Source: 70-18 sp041691815
Lineage (GTDB): Bacteria > Pseudomonadota > Alphaproteobacteria > Acetobacterales > Acetobacteraceae
Direction of reading: 5' to 3'
Length of the DNA stretch: 20,355 nt
Assembly: GCA_041691815.1 (NCBI GenBank)
Contig: JBEPTZ010000078.1
Span: 1 to 20,355 of the forward strand
Below the pieces are notes generated by a model. That model saw nothing but the letters and a program-made list of their open reading frames with translations, was not told where the DNA came from and did not search any database. A program made the translations under genes and the position numbers. The stretch's first letter is position 1; each line of letters starts with the position of its first letter. Below are positions 12,438 to 20,056 of the stretch, piece after piece.

Positions 12438-15317
12438 TTACCCGAATCGCTCCAGCGTGTACCACGGATTCGGCCGCTCCCCCCGCAACACCGCATCCGC
12501 CGTCAACCGCCCGGCCACCGGCCCCAGCGTATACCCGTTGGCGGTTACCGCGTTGAAGAACCCCGGCAGCCCCGGCGCCTCGCCGAGCAGCGGCGCGCGG
12601 TCGATCGCGGTGTTGATGCCGGTCCACGAGCGGATGATCGACAGCCCGCGCAGCGCCGGCAGCACCTGTGCCGCCACCCACAGATTGCCCTCGATATTGC
12701 GCCGCAGATTGCGGGTGCGGCCGTCCTTCGCGTCGTACGCCCCAAACCAGCCGCCGCCGACCAGCAGCCCGCCGCTGTCCTGCTGTTTGAGCGACAGATG
12801 CCGGTGCGACAGCGCCACCAGATGGCCCACCAGCGGCGGCGCCGGTTCGGTGACGATCACCTGCTGCACGGTGCCGGTCACCGGCAGGTCGAGCCCGACC
12901 ATCGCACCGATCCGCTTCGCCCACGGCCCGCCGCAATTCACCACTTTTCCGGCCATCACGGTGCCGGTGGCAGTCCGCACCTGCCAGAAGCTGCCTTCGC
13001 GCCGGATGCCGGTCACCTCGGCGCCCTTCAGCATCCGTGCGCCATGCTGCTGCGCCAGCCGGGCCAGCGCCATGGTGCCGCGCAGCGGGTCGATCCGCCC
13101 CTCGGCCGGGCAGAACACCGCGCCGAGCAGGTCCGGCGACAGACTCGGCGCCAGGGCGCGCAACTCGTTGGCGCCGATCAGATGGCTCTCGATGCCCCAG
13201 CGCGCCTCCATCGCCTGCTTGGCGCGCAGCCAGACAAGATCGTCCTCGGTGGCGGCCAGCATCAGCCCGCCCCGGGTGGAGATGCCGAGGCTCTCGCCGG
13301 CCTCGGCGGCGATCTCCTTCCACAGCGCGATGCTGCGCAGCGACAGCGGCAGGGTATGCGCCGCCGGGCCGCCATCCGGCTCCATACCGGGGTGGCCGAA
13401 ATCATAGCTGAGCAACTGCACATGCAGGCTGCCGGCATTGGCGGTGGCGGCCGCCATGCCGGTCTCGTCACGGTCAATCACCAGCACATCGGCGCCGTCT
13501 TTCGCGAGGTAATAGGCCGCCGCCAGCCCCACCGAGCCGCCACCGATCACCACGATATCGGCCGCCTCGGCCGGCCGATCGGCATTGCGCACCGGCAGCA
13601 GCCGCTGGTTCGGCGTCGGGTCATCGAGCAGCGGCGCCTCGAACTCGCCGGCCTCGAACATCAGGGCGGCGGCCGGCACCGGCTTCACCGGCACCCGCGG
13701 CGCGGCGAAGGCGTCGGCCTTGGGTGCGTCGGGGCACAGCCGGGCGATGCTGGCGGCGCAGAACCGGCCCTGGCAGCGCCCCATGCCGGCCCGCGTCGCC
13801 TTCTTCAGCGCGGCGATCGAGACGAGGCCGCCGGCGATCTCCTGGCGCAGCCGGCCGGCGGTCACCTCCTCGCAGCGGCAGATGATGGTGTCGTCGGCGA
13901 TCGCGTCGGGCGGCGGCGGCGGAAACAGCGCCCACAGCGCCCGCTGAAACGCCTGCGCGCGGGCCAGCGCCGCCCGCAATGCCGGCTCATCCGGTGCTGC
14001 CAGCCCGAGGTCGCGCGCCGCCGCCAACCCGGCCAGTCGCCCGCGCGCCAGCGCCACCCGCGAACCGCCAAGTGCGGCGCCATCGCCGACCGCGAACACG
14101 TTCGCCAGCGCGGTGCGGCCATCAGCGTCGGTTTCGGTGGCCAGATGCCCCAGCCCTTCGTCGACGAAGCGATGCGGGATATCCAGCGCCCGCGCCAGCC
14201 CGGTTTCCGGCTGGAAGCCGAGATTCATCGCCACCACCTCGGCGGCGATGGCGCGCGGGCCGGTGGGCGTGGCCAGATGCGCCACCGCCACCCTGCCCTC
14301 GCCCTCCAGATGGGTCAGCCGACTCTCCCAGATGATGCCCACGCGTGCCCGCTCCAGCGCCGCGAGATAGCCGAGGCCCTGGCGCACCAGCCCTGGTGCC
14401 GCGCGCAGCATCGCCCAGCCATGCCGCAACCCGCGCAGCGAGGGTTTCGCCGCCGCCTCGATGACGGCGGCCACCTGCACCCCGCCAGCCACCAGTTCGC
14501 AGGCCAGTTGCAGGTTCAGCGGCCCGCTGCCGGCGATCAACACCCGCTGCCCCGGCGAGACGCGCTGGGCGCGGGCCAGGGTCTGCAACGCGCCGGTGGT
14601 CATCACGCCGGGCAGGGTCCAGCCCGGCAGCGGCATCGGCCGCTCATGCGCGCCGGGAGCCAGGATCAGCCGCTTCGGGTGAAAGGTGACGGCGCGGCCG
14701 GCAACCACCGCGGCCAGTTCCTCGCCACGCTCGAACCCGCCCCACACCGTCGCATCCTGCAGCAGCACCACCCCGGCGCGCCCGGCCCGCGCCGCCAGCG
14801 AGGCGCCCTCGCGGAACTGCACATCCGGCGCGTCATGCGCATGGCTGGGGGCGAGCGGCTTGTGATACTGCCCACCGGGTGCGGCCCGCTCATCCAGCAC
14901 CACCACACTTGCCCCGGCCTCGGCGGCGGCAATCGCGGCGGCCAGCCCGGCCGGCCCGGCACCGACCACCAGCACGTCACAGGCGCGATCCTCGGCCTGG
15001 GCGGCGGTCGGCTCGGGGGCCAACGGCGCGAGATCGAGCGGCATCGCGCCGGTCACAAGCATGCCGTGGCGCACCTTCTCCAGGCAGGCGCGGCGGCCGG
15101 TCTGGCCGTCCACCGTCACCACGCAGTCGAAACAGGCGCCGATGCCGCAATATAGCCCGCGCGGCGCGCCGCCGGCGGTGGTGCGATACGCCACGATCCC
15201 GGCCGCCGACAGCGCCGCCGCCACCGTCTCGCCGGCCAGCGCCGGGATGTCCTGCCCCTCGAACTGGATGGTCACCGCCTCGCCAGTCGGGCGGATCGCG
15301 GAATGGTTCAGGCGCAT
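12438..15317 (-). CDS. Three-module [2Fe-2S]/FAD oxidoreductase, HCN-synthase/opine-oxidase-like fusion (959 aa)
   Basis: Modules in order: a ferredoxin-like HcnA-type domain (about 10-95; C57, C62, C65, C78); an HcnB/OoxA-like pyridine-nucleotide-disulfide FAD domain (about 113-460; GAGPAG at 119-124, second dinucleotide motif GSGPLN at 263-268, VFAVGDGA); a BFD-like [2Fe-2S] domain (C480, C482, C515, C520); and a DAO-type flavoprotein resembling HcnC/OoxB/SoxB (about 586-959; GGGSVG at 592-597, NGYTLGPVAGRL near the end). Relatives oxidise amino or imino acids (glycine, opines, proline, hydroxyproline, sarcosine) and pass electrons to the respiratory chain. These parts are usually two or three separate subunits. 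ATG 15315-15317 has GGAG about 8 bases upstream. It is divergent from a hydantoinase gene across 86 bases. The substrate is not deducible. Confidence 0.9.
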   Translation of the reverse strand: MRLNHSAIRPTGEAVTIQFEGQDIPALAGETVAAALSAAGIVAYRTTAGGAPRGLYCGIGACFDCVVTVDGQTGRRACLEKVRHGMLVTGAMPLDLAPLAPEPTAAQAEDRACDVLVVGAGPAGLAAAIAAAEAGASVVVLDERAAPGGQYHKPLAPSHAHDAPDVQFREGASLAARAGRAGVVLLQDATVWGGFERGEELAAVVAGRAVTFHPKRLILAPGAHERPMPLPGWTLPGVMTTGALQTLARAQRVSPGQRVLIAGSGPLNLQLACELVAGGVQVAAVIEAAAKPSLRGLRHGWAMLRAAPGLVRQGLGYLAALERARVGIIWESRLTHLEGEGRVAVAHLATPTGPRAIAAEVVAMNLGFQPETGLARALDIPHRFVDEGLGHLATETDADGRTALANVFAVGDGAALGGSRVALARGRLAGLAAARDLGLAAPDEPALRAALARAQAFQRALWALFPPPPPDAIADDTIICRCEEVTAGRLRQEIAGGLVSIAALKKATRAGMGRCQGRFCAASIARLCPDAPKADAFAAPRVPVKPVPAAALMFEAGEFEAPLLDDPTPNQRLLPVRNADRPAEAADIVVIGGGSVGLAAAYYLAKDGADVLVIDRDETGMAAATANAGSLHVQLLSYDFGHPGMEPDGGPAAHTLPLSLRSIALWKEIAAEAGESLGISTRGGLMLAATEDDLVWLRAKQAMEARWGIESHLIGANELRALAPSLSPDLLGAVFCPAEGRIDPLRGTMALARLAQQHGARMLKGAEVTGIRREGSFWQVRTATGTVMAGKVVNCGGPWAKRIGAMVGLDLPVTGTVQQVIVTEPAPPLVGHLVALSHRHLSLKQQDSGGLLVGGGWFGAYDAKDGRTRNLRRNIEGNLWVAAQVLPALRGLSIIRSWTGINTAIDRAPLLGEAPGLPGFFNAVTANGYTLGPVAGRLTADAVLRGERPNPWYTLERFG

Positions 15318-15403
15318 GGGCTGGTCTCCGGCCGCATATCCTTGCGGCAGCAGGTGAAATCGGTTGCACTGCGAGCCTGAACAGCGCGGACCGGGAGCAC
15401 AAG

Positions 15404-16849
15404 ATGGCAGAGTACGATCTGGTGGTGCGCGGCGGCACGGTGGTCACCGGCAGCGACACGGTGCGCGCCGATGTCGGCATCCGTGCCGGGCGGATTGCCG
15501 CGGTCGGCGAGCGGCTGGAGGGGGCGGCGAGCCTCGATGCCGGCGGGCTGCTGGTGCTGCCGGGCGGGGTGGATACGCATTGCCATATCGAGCAATTGCA
15601 GGAGGGCGGCGGGGCCGACGAGGAGACCTGGGAGACCGGCAGCCGCGCCTGTTTTGCCGGCGGCACCACCTCGGTGGTCAGCTTCTCCACCCAGTTCAAG
15701 GGCGCCGGCATCCTGGCGCCGCTGGCCGAATACCGTTTCCGCGCGCAGCAGGCGATGGTCGATTACGGCTTCCACCAGATTATCACCGATGCCTCGGATG
15801 ACGTTGTCTGGAAACAGATTCCGCAAGTGGTCAGCGAGGGCGTGCGCAGCCTGAAAGTGTTCCTCACCTACGACCCGCTGCACCTGGACGATCGCGGCTT
15901 CCTGCGCGTGCTGGCCGCCGCCCGCCGCGCCGGGGCGCTGGTGACGGTGCATTGCGAGAATTACGAGGCGATCAACTGGCGCACCGAGGCGCTGCTGAAA
16001 GACGGCCGCACCCAGCCGAAATACCACGCCTGGGCGCGCCCGCGCATGGTCGAGCGCGAGGCCACCCATCGCGCCATCGCGCTGGCCGAACTGGTCGACC
16101 AGCCGATCCAGATCTTCCATGTCTCGTGCAGCGAGGTCGCCGCCGAAATCGCCGCCGCCCAGGCGCGCGGGCTGAAAGTGTGGGGCGAGACCTGCCCGCA
16201 ATATTTCACCCTGACCGCCGCGCATATCGACCGGCCGGGCTTCGAGGGCGCGAAATTCATGTGCTCCCCGGCGCCGCGCAACGAGGCGGATACCATCGCA
16301 CTATGGGATGATGTGCGGCGCGGCACGCTGGATGTGGTGTCCTCCGACCACAGCGGCTGGAGCTATGGCGGGCCGCGCGGCAAGCGGGTGAACGGGGTGG
16401 ATGCGCCGTTTCGCGATATTCCGAACGGCGTGCCGGGGCTCGCCGCGCGGCTGCCGATATTGTTCAGCGAGGGGGTCGGCAAAGGGCGGATCGATCTCAA
16501 CCAGTTCGTGCGGATCACCGCCACCAATCCGGCCAGGCTGTTCGGGCTGTATCCGCGCAAGGGCAGCATCGCGCCTGGCTTCGATGCCGATCTGGTGCTG
16601 TGGGACCCAGCGAAAAAGGTCACGCTTACCAACGACTTGATGCAGCATGTTATGGATTATACCCCCTACGAAGGCATGCAGGTGACCGGCTGGCCGGTGG
16701 CCACGCTGCGGCGTGGCGAGGTGGTGATGCGCGATGGCAAGGTGCAGGCCGAACCCGGCAGCGGCCAGTATCTGCCGCGCGGACCGTACGACCTGATCCG
16801 CCCGCGCGGTGTGCTGCCGGATGGGTTCGACGCTTCGGCGTTTGCATGA
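15404..16849 (+). CDS. Hydantoinase/dihydropyrimidinase-family cyclic amidohydrolase (481 aa)
   Basis: An amidohydrolase with a full metal-site set: H59 and H61 (DTHCHIE), the lysine that is carbamylated in the family K151 (SLKVFLTY), H183 (VTVHCEN), H239 (IFHVSC) and D315 (SSDHSG). The C-terminal GFDADLVLWDP region is typical of D-hydantoinases and dihydropyrimidinases. The family opens cyclic diamides (hydantoins, dihydropyrimidines) to N-carbamoyl amino acids. The start is ATG 15404-15406 with GGGAG about 7 bases upstream; a far longer open frame upstream is antisense to the oxidoreductase. It is the first gene of a four-gene plus-strand run; the stop overlaps the next ATG by 4 bases. No carbamoylase gene is present in the window. 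Confidence 0.93.
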   Translation: MAEYDLVVRGGTVVTGSDTVRADVGIRAGRIAAVGERLEGAASLDAGGLLVLPGGVDTHCHIEQLQEGGGADEETWETGSRACFAGGTTSVVSFSTQFKGAGILAPLAEYRFRAQQAMVDYGFHQIITDASDDVVWKQIPQVVSEGVRSLKVFLTYDPLHLDDRGFLRVLAAARRAGALVTVHCENYEAINWRTEALLKDGRTQPKYHAWARPRMVEREATHRAIALAELVDQPIQIFHVSCSEVAAEIAAAQARGLKVWGETCPQYFTLTAAHIDRPGFEGAKFMCSPAPRNEADTIALWDDVRRGTLDVVSSDHSGWSYGGPRGKRVNGVDAPFRDIPNGVPGLAARLPILFSEGVGKGRIDLNQFVRITATNPARLFGLYPRKGSIAPGFDADLVLWDPAKKVTLTNDLMQHVMDYTPYEGMQVTGWPVATLRRGEVVMRDGKVQAEPGSGQYLPRGPYDLIRPRGVLPDGFDASAFA

Positions 16850-17610
16850 GCGCCTTGCTGTCGGTGCGGGGGCTGACGCGCTCGTATTACGGGGTGCAGG
16901 CGTTGCGCGGCGTGGATCTGGAGGTGCGGGCCGGCACGATCACCGCGCTGATCGGGCCGAACGGGGCAGGAAAAACCACTGCATTCCAATGCATCAGCGG
17001 CGTGGTGCCGCCGGATGGCGGAAAAGTGGTATTTGATGGCCGCGACATCACCGGCTGGCGGTCCGACCAGATCACCCGCAGCGGGCTGACCCGCACCTTC
17101 CAGATCGCCCGCGGCATCCCGCGCCTGTCGGTGCTGGACAACCTGATGCTGTATGCCGCCGACCAGCCCGGCGAGGCGCTTGGCGTGGCACTGCTGGGCG
17201 GCGGGCGGGCGGCGGAGGAGGCGGCGCGGGTGCGCGCGGTGGAGATCGCGCGGCGGCTTAACCTCTTGCAGGTGGCCAATAATCCCGCCGCGGCGCTGTC
17301 CGGCGGACAGAAGAAGCTGCTGGAGATCGGCCGGGCGCTGATGGCGCGCCCGAAGCTGATCATGCTCGACGAACCGATCGCCGGGGTGAACCCGAGTCTG
17401 GCCGAGGAGATCGCCGAGCACCTGCGCGGGCTGTGCGCCGATGGCATCACCTTCCTGGTGATCGAGCATCACATGGACCTGATCGCCAGGCTGTGCGATC
17501 CGGTGATCGTCATGGCCGAGGGAAAGCGGCTGATCGAGGGCAAATTCAGCGAGATTTCGGCAAATAGTGACGTGCAGGAGGCCTATATGGGCAGCCGGAA
17601 ATGGGCCTGA
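16846..17610 (+). CDS. livG: Branched-chain-type ABC transporter ATP-binding protein, LivG-like (254 aa)
   Basis: ABC ATPase with Walker A GPNGAGKTT (37-45), signature LSGGQKK (151-157), Walker B LIMLDEP (171-177) and H-loop at H208 (VIEHHMDLI). The LTRTFQIARGIPRLSVLDNL segment and the tail SDVQEAYMG are typical of LivG. In the family LivG and LivF power a permease pair (LivH/LivM) that imports branched-chain amino acids, amides or urea. ATG 16846-16848 overlaps the hydantoinase stop (ATGA). No permease or periplasmic binding-protein gene lies in the window. Confidence 0.93.
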   Translation: MSALLSVRGLTRSYYGVQALRGVDLEVRAGTITALIGPNGAGKTTAFQCISGVVPPDGGKVVFDGRDITGWRSDQITRSGLTRTFQIARGIPRLSVLDNLMLYAADQPGEALGVALLGGGRAAEEAARVRAVEIARRLNLLQVANNPAAALSGGQKKLLEIGRALMARPKLIMLDEPIAGVNPSLAEEIAEHLRGLCADGITFLVIEHHMDLIARLCDPVIVMAEGKRLIEGKFSEISANSDVQEAYMGSRKWA

Positions 17611-17611
17611 G

Positions 17612-18319
17612 ATGAGTCTTCTGCATTCGAATGCAGTGGTCTGCGGCTACGGCGCCGCGGACGAGATTCTGAAGGGCGCCGAGTTGCGGGTGGAGCCGCG
17701 CGAGCTGGTGGCGATCATCGGGCCGAACGGCGCCGGCAAGTCCACCCTGCTGAAGGCCATCGCCGGGCTGCTGCGGCTCAAATCCGGCCGCATCCTGCTG
17801 GAGGAGCGGCCGATCGAGGCGCTGTCGCCACGGGCGCGGGCGCGGGCGGGGATCGCGTTCGTGCCGCAGGAGGCCAACGTGTTCCCGACCATGACAGTAC
17901 GGGAAAACCTGGAGATGGGCGGGTTTCTCGAATCGCGCGCCGCACATGGGCGGATCGAGGCGCTGTTCGGGCGGTTTCCTATCCTGGCGGAGAAGCGGCG
18001 GCAGGCGGCGCGGACGTTGTCGGGCGGGCAGCGGCAGATCCTGGCGATGGCGATGGCGCTGATGGTGCAGCCGAAGCTGCTGCTGCTGGATGAGCCGTCG
18101 GCCGGGCTGTCGCCGAAGGCGGCCGAGACGCTGTTCGACAGTATTGCCGCGATCCATGCCGAGGGCACGGCGATCGTGATGGTGGAGCAGAACGCGCGGG
18201 AAGCGTTGATGATTGCCGACCAGGGGGTGGTGCTGGTGGACGGGCGCACCGCGCGCAGCGGGCCGGCGCGGGCGATGGCCGAGGACCCCGAGGTGCGGCG
18301 GCTGTTTCTGGGAGGGTGA
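17612..18319 (+). CDS. livF: Branched-chain-type ABC transporter ATP-binding protein, LivF-like (235 aa)
   Basis: ABC ATPase with Walker A GPNGAGKS (37-44), signature LSGGQ (136-140) and Walker B LLLLDEP (156-162). The H-loop position carries Q193 (VEQNAREAL), a usual feature of LivF. FVPQEANVFPTMTVRENL is another LivF hallmark. ATG 17612-17614 comes 1 base after the livG stop, so the two ATPases are coupled and presumably form a heterodimer. The frame is open 15 codons further upstream inside livG, without a better start. The transported compound may be a hydantoin- or urea-like molecule given the upstream gene, which is inference. Confidence 0.93.
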   Translation: MSLLHSNAVVCGYGAADEILKGAELRVEPRELVAIIGPNGAGKSTLLKAIAGLLRLKSGRILLEERPIEALSPRARARAGIAFVPQEANVFPTMTVRENLEMGGFLESRAAHGRIEALFGRFPILAEKRRQAARTLSGGQRQILAMAMALMVQPKLLLLDEPSAGLSPKAAETLFDSIAAIHAEGTAIVMVEQNAREALMIADQGVVLVDGRTARSGPARAMAEDPEVRRLFLGG

Positions 18320-18321
18320 GG

Positions 18322-19305
18322 ATGGACGCGGATGTGGGCAACTGGCCGCGCTGGAACAGCCCGGCGGCGGCCGGGTGGTCGGCGGATGGGCTGGCGCGGG
18401 CGCGGGAGATCGCCGCCGGCATGAACACCGCGGCGGTGATGGTGGTGGCCGGCGGGCTTGTGGTGGATGCCTGGGGGGCGGTGGAGCGGCGCTATAATGT
18501 GCATTCGATCCGCAAGAGCCTGCTGTCGGCGCTGATCGGCATCCATCATGCGGCCGGGCGGATCGACCTGGAGGCGACGCTGGGCGGGCTGGGGATCGAT
18601 GACCGGCTGGGGCTGAGCGAGCGGGAGAAGCTGGCCAATGTGCTCGATCTGCTGTGCGCGCGGTCGGGCGTGTATCATCCGAGCGGCTATGAGTCGGCGT
18701 GGATGCTGGCGATCAAGCCGGCGCGGCACAGCGCCGGGCCGGGGACGACCTGGTGCTACAACAACTGGGATTTCAACGCGCTGGGTAGCATCTTCCGGCA
18801 GTTGACCGGGACGGAGATTCACACCGATTTCGCAGAGAGGATCGGCAAGCCGCTGGGGATGCAGGATTTCGAGCCGGAGCGGGACGGCAGCTATGTGGCG
18901 CTGGAGGCCTCGGTGCATCCGGCCTATCCGTTCCGCATGACGGCGCGCGACCTGGCACGGTTTGGGCAGTTGTTCCTGCGGCATGGGCGTTATGGCGGTG
19001 CGCCGCTGGTGCCGGCGGACTGGGTGGCGGCGAGCACGGCGCCGGTCTCCGACGCTGGGGCGCGCGGCGCTTATGGCTATATGTGGTGGGTCTCGCGCGC
19101 CGGGCTGCTGTTTCCCGGCTCGGCGGTGCCGGCGGGGACGTATTCGGCGAATGGCGCCGGCGGGCATTACGTGGTGGTGGTGCCGGCGCTGGACGCGGTG
19201 GTGGTGCATCGGGTGGATACCGATGTGAAGGATCGCGCTGTCAGCGGCGGGCAATTCGGGCGGTTGTTGCGGGCGATCCTGGACGCGGCGGGCCGCCCCG
19301 GTTGA
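18322..19305 (+). CDS. Serine hydrolase, beta-lactamase-like (327 aa)
   Basis: A compact class C-type hydrolase: SxxK at S62-I-R-K65, YxN at Y146-N-N148 (TWCYNNWDFN) and a third motif NGAGGHY near the C-terminus. No signal peptide is seen, so a cytoplasmic esterase, amidase or lactamase-like activity is likely. ATG 18322 is preceded by GGAGG at 18311-18315; the GTG two codons earlier is too close to that site. It follows livF by 2 bases, which ties it to the hydantoinase-transporter run. It is a different subfamily from the 525-residue serine hydrolase at the left of the window. Substrate unknown; hydrolysis of a cyclic or N-acyl amide in the same pathway is a guess. Confidence 0.9.
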   Translation: MDADVGNWPRWNSPAAAGWSADGLARAREIAAGMNTAAVMVVAGGLVVDAWGAVERRYNVHSIRKSLLSALIGIHHAAGRIDLEATLGGLGIDDRLGLSEREKLANVLDLLCARSGVYHPSGYESAWMLAIKPARHSAGPGTTWCYNNWDFNALGSIFRQLTGTEIHTDFAERIGKPLGMQDFEPERDGSYVALEASVHPAYPFRMTARDLARFGQLFLRHGRYGGAPLVPADWVAASTAPVSDAGARGAYGYMWWVSRAGLLFPGSAVPAGTYSANGAGGHYVVVVPALDAVVVHRVDTDVKDRAVSGGQFGRLLRAILDAAGRPG

Positions 19306-19315
19306 GGCGGCCCGC
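19288..19315. terminator. GC-rich hairpin between convergent genes, candidate bidirectional terminator
   Basis: A perfect 10-bp inverted repeat GCGGGCCGCC/GGCGGCCCGC (19288-19297 with 19306-19315, loop of 8) spans the stop codon of the plus-strand serine hydrolase and lies 12 bases beyond the stop of the minus-strand PEP-CTERM gene. No T run follows on either side, so it would be a pause or rho-assisted end rather than a full intrinsic terminator. Confidence 0.5.
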
Positions 19316-19327
19316 GCCGGGCGAAGT

Positions 19328-20056
19328 TCAGGCCTGGTTGCGGCGGCGGCGGATCATCGCCAGCGAGAACAGGCCGGCGCCGAGCAGGGCCATGCTGGCG
19401 GGTTCGGGGACCGGCGCCACCACGTCGAATGCGCCAAGCCGGTTCACCCCATAGTCTGCACCACCGGCAACCGAATAGCCAAAGCTCTGCGACAAGCGCA
19501 GTGCCACGGTCGGGTTGGACGCGTCGGGGAAGCTCTGGCCGGGATAATAGTCCAACCCGGCAATTGCCGCGGTGAAGTAGCTGTTAGGGATCGAGAATTC
19601 GATCGTGCTCTGGTCCGAACTGATCGAGACCATTACGCCCGGAGTCGCCATATAACCTGAAACACCGGGAATGAACGCGCGCAGATTCGTCACTTCGAAT
19701 CCCAGGTCCGAACCGTTATTGTTCTGGGGATCGAGATCGAAATACAGATTAGCGAACGCCCCAGCGGCACTGCCGCCGCCAGCGGCATCCGTCTGCAGCA
19801 GTCCATAGAGCGAACCACCAGTATCATTGAGATAAATCGAATAGCCGATCGCATTGCTCTCGGTCGTCGGGGCACCGAAATTGCTTGTCGCGGCCCCCGG
19901 ATTGTAGGTCACGATTGCGGTCGCGGCTCCGTATTCACCCGCGCTCAACACGCCGTCGACTGTCGGTGCGGCCGCAGCCGACTGCATAACGCCGAAGACG
20001 GCGCAGACGGCAACCGCCGTGACATAATGGAGGCGCTCGGGACGAAAATGACGCAT
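19328..20056 (-). CDS. Secreted PEP-CTERM sorting-domain protein (242 aa)
   Basis: The N-terminus is a signal peptide (MRHFRPERLHYVTAVAVCAV, continuing to an AAAA cleavage region near residue 30). The mature part begins PTVDGVLSAGEYG, a pattern seen at the start of many CBM9/DOMON-like extracellular domains, and is rich in G, S, T, N and Y. The C-terminus (216-242) is a PEP-CTERM signal: VPEPASMALLGAGL, a hydrophobic helix, then RRRR. Exosortase systems (EpsH/XrtA type) cleave such proteins at the surface, usually alongside exopolysaccharide production. Start ATG 20054-20056 was chosen because it gives the clean signal peptide; upstream codons do not. Codon use is less GC-biased than its neighbours. 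No exosortase gene is in the window. Confidence 0.88.
   Translation of the reverse strand: MRHFRPERLHYVTAVAVCAVFGVMQSAAAAPTVDGVLSAGEYGAATAIVTYNPGAATSNFGAPTTESNAIGYSIYLNDTGGSLYGLLQTDAAGGGSAAGAFANLYFDLDPQNNNGSDLGFEVTNLRAFIPGVSGYMATPGVMVSISSDQSTIEFSIPNSYFTAAIAGLDYYPGQSFPDASNPTVALRLSQSFGYSVAGGADYGVNRLGAFDVVAPVPEPASMALLGAGLFSLAMIRRRRNQA

Noticed and set aside
12798..15155. 785-codon open frame on the plus strand opposite the oxidoreductase
   Set aside because: Its product is an arginine/histidine/glutamine/proline-rich shadow with no family resemblance, typical of antisense frames in high-GC DNA; the minus-strand frame has complete cofactor motifs.
12438..15317. Sarcosine oxidase alpha subunit
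   Set aside because: The N-terminal two-thirds would fit, but the C-terminal part is a DAO-type flavoprotein and not the folate-binding T-protein domain.
17647..19254. 535-codon minus-strand open frame opposite livF and the second serine hydrolase
   Set aside because: Covers two tightly coupled plus-strand genes with clear motifs; product is low-complexity and unrecognisable.
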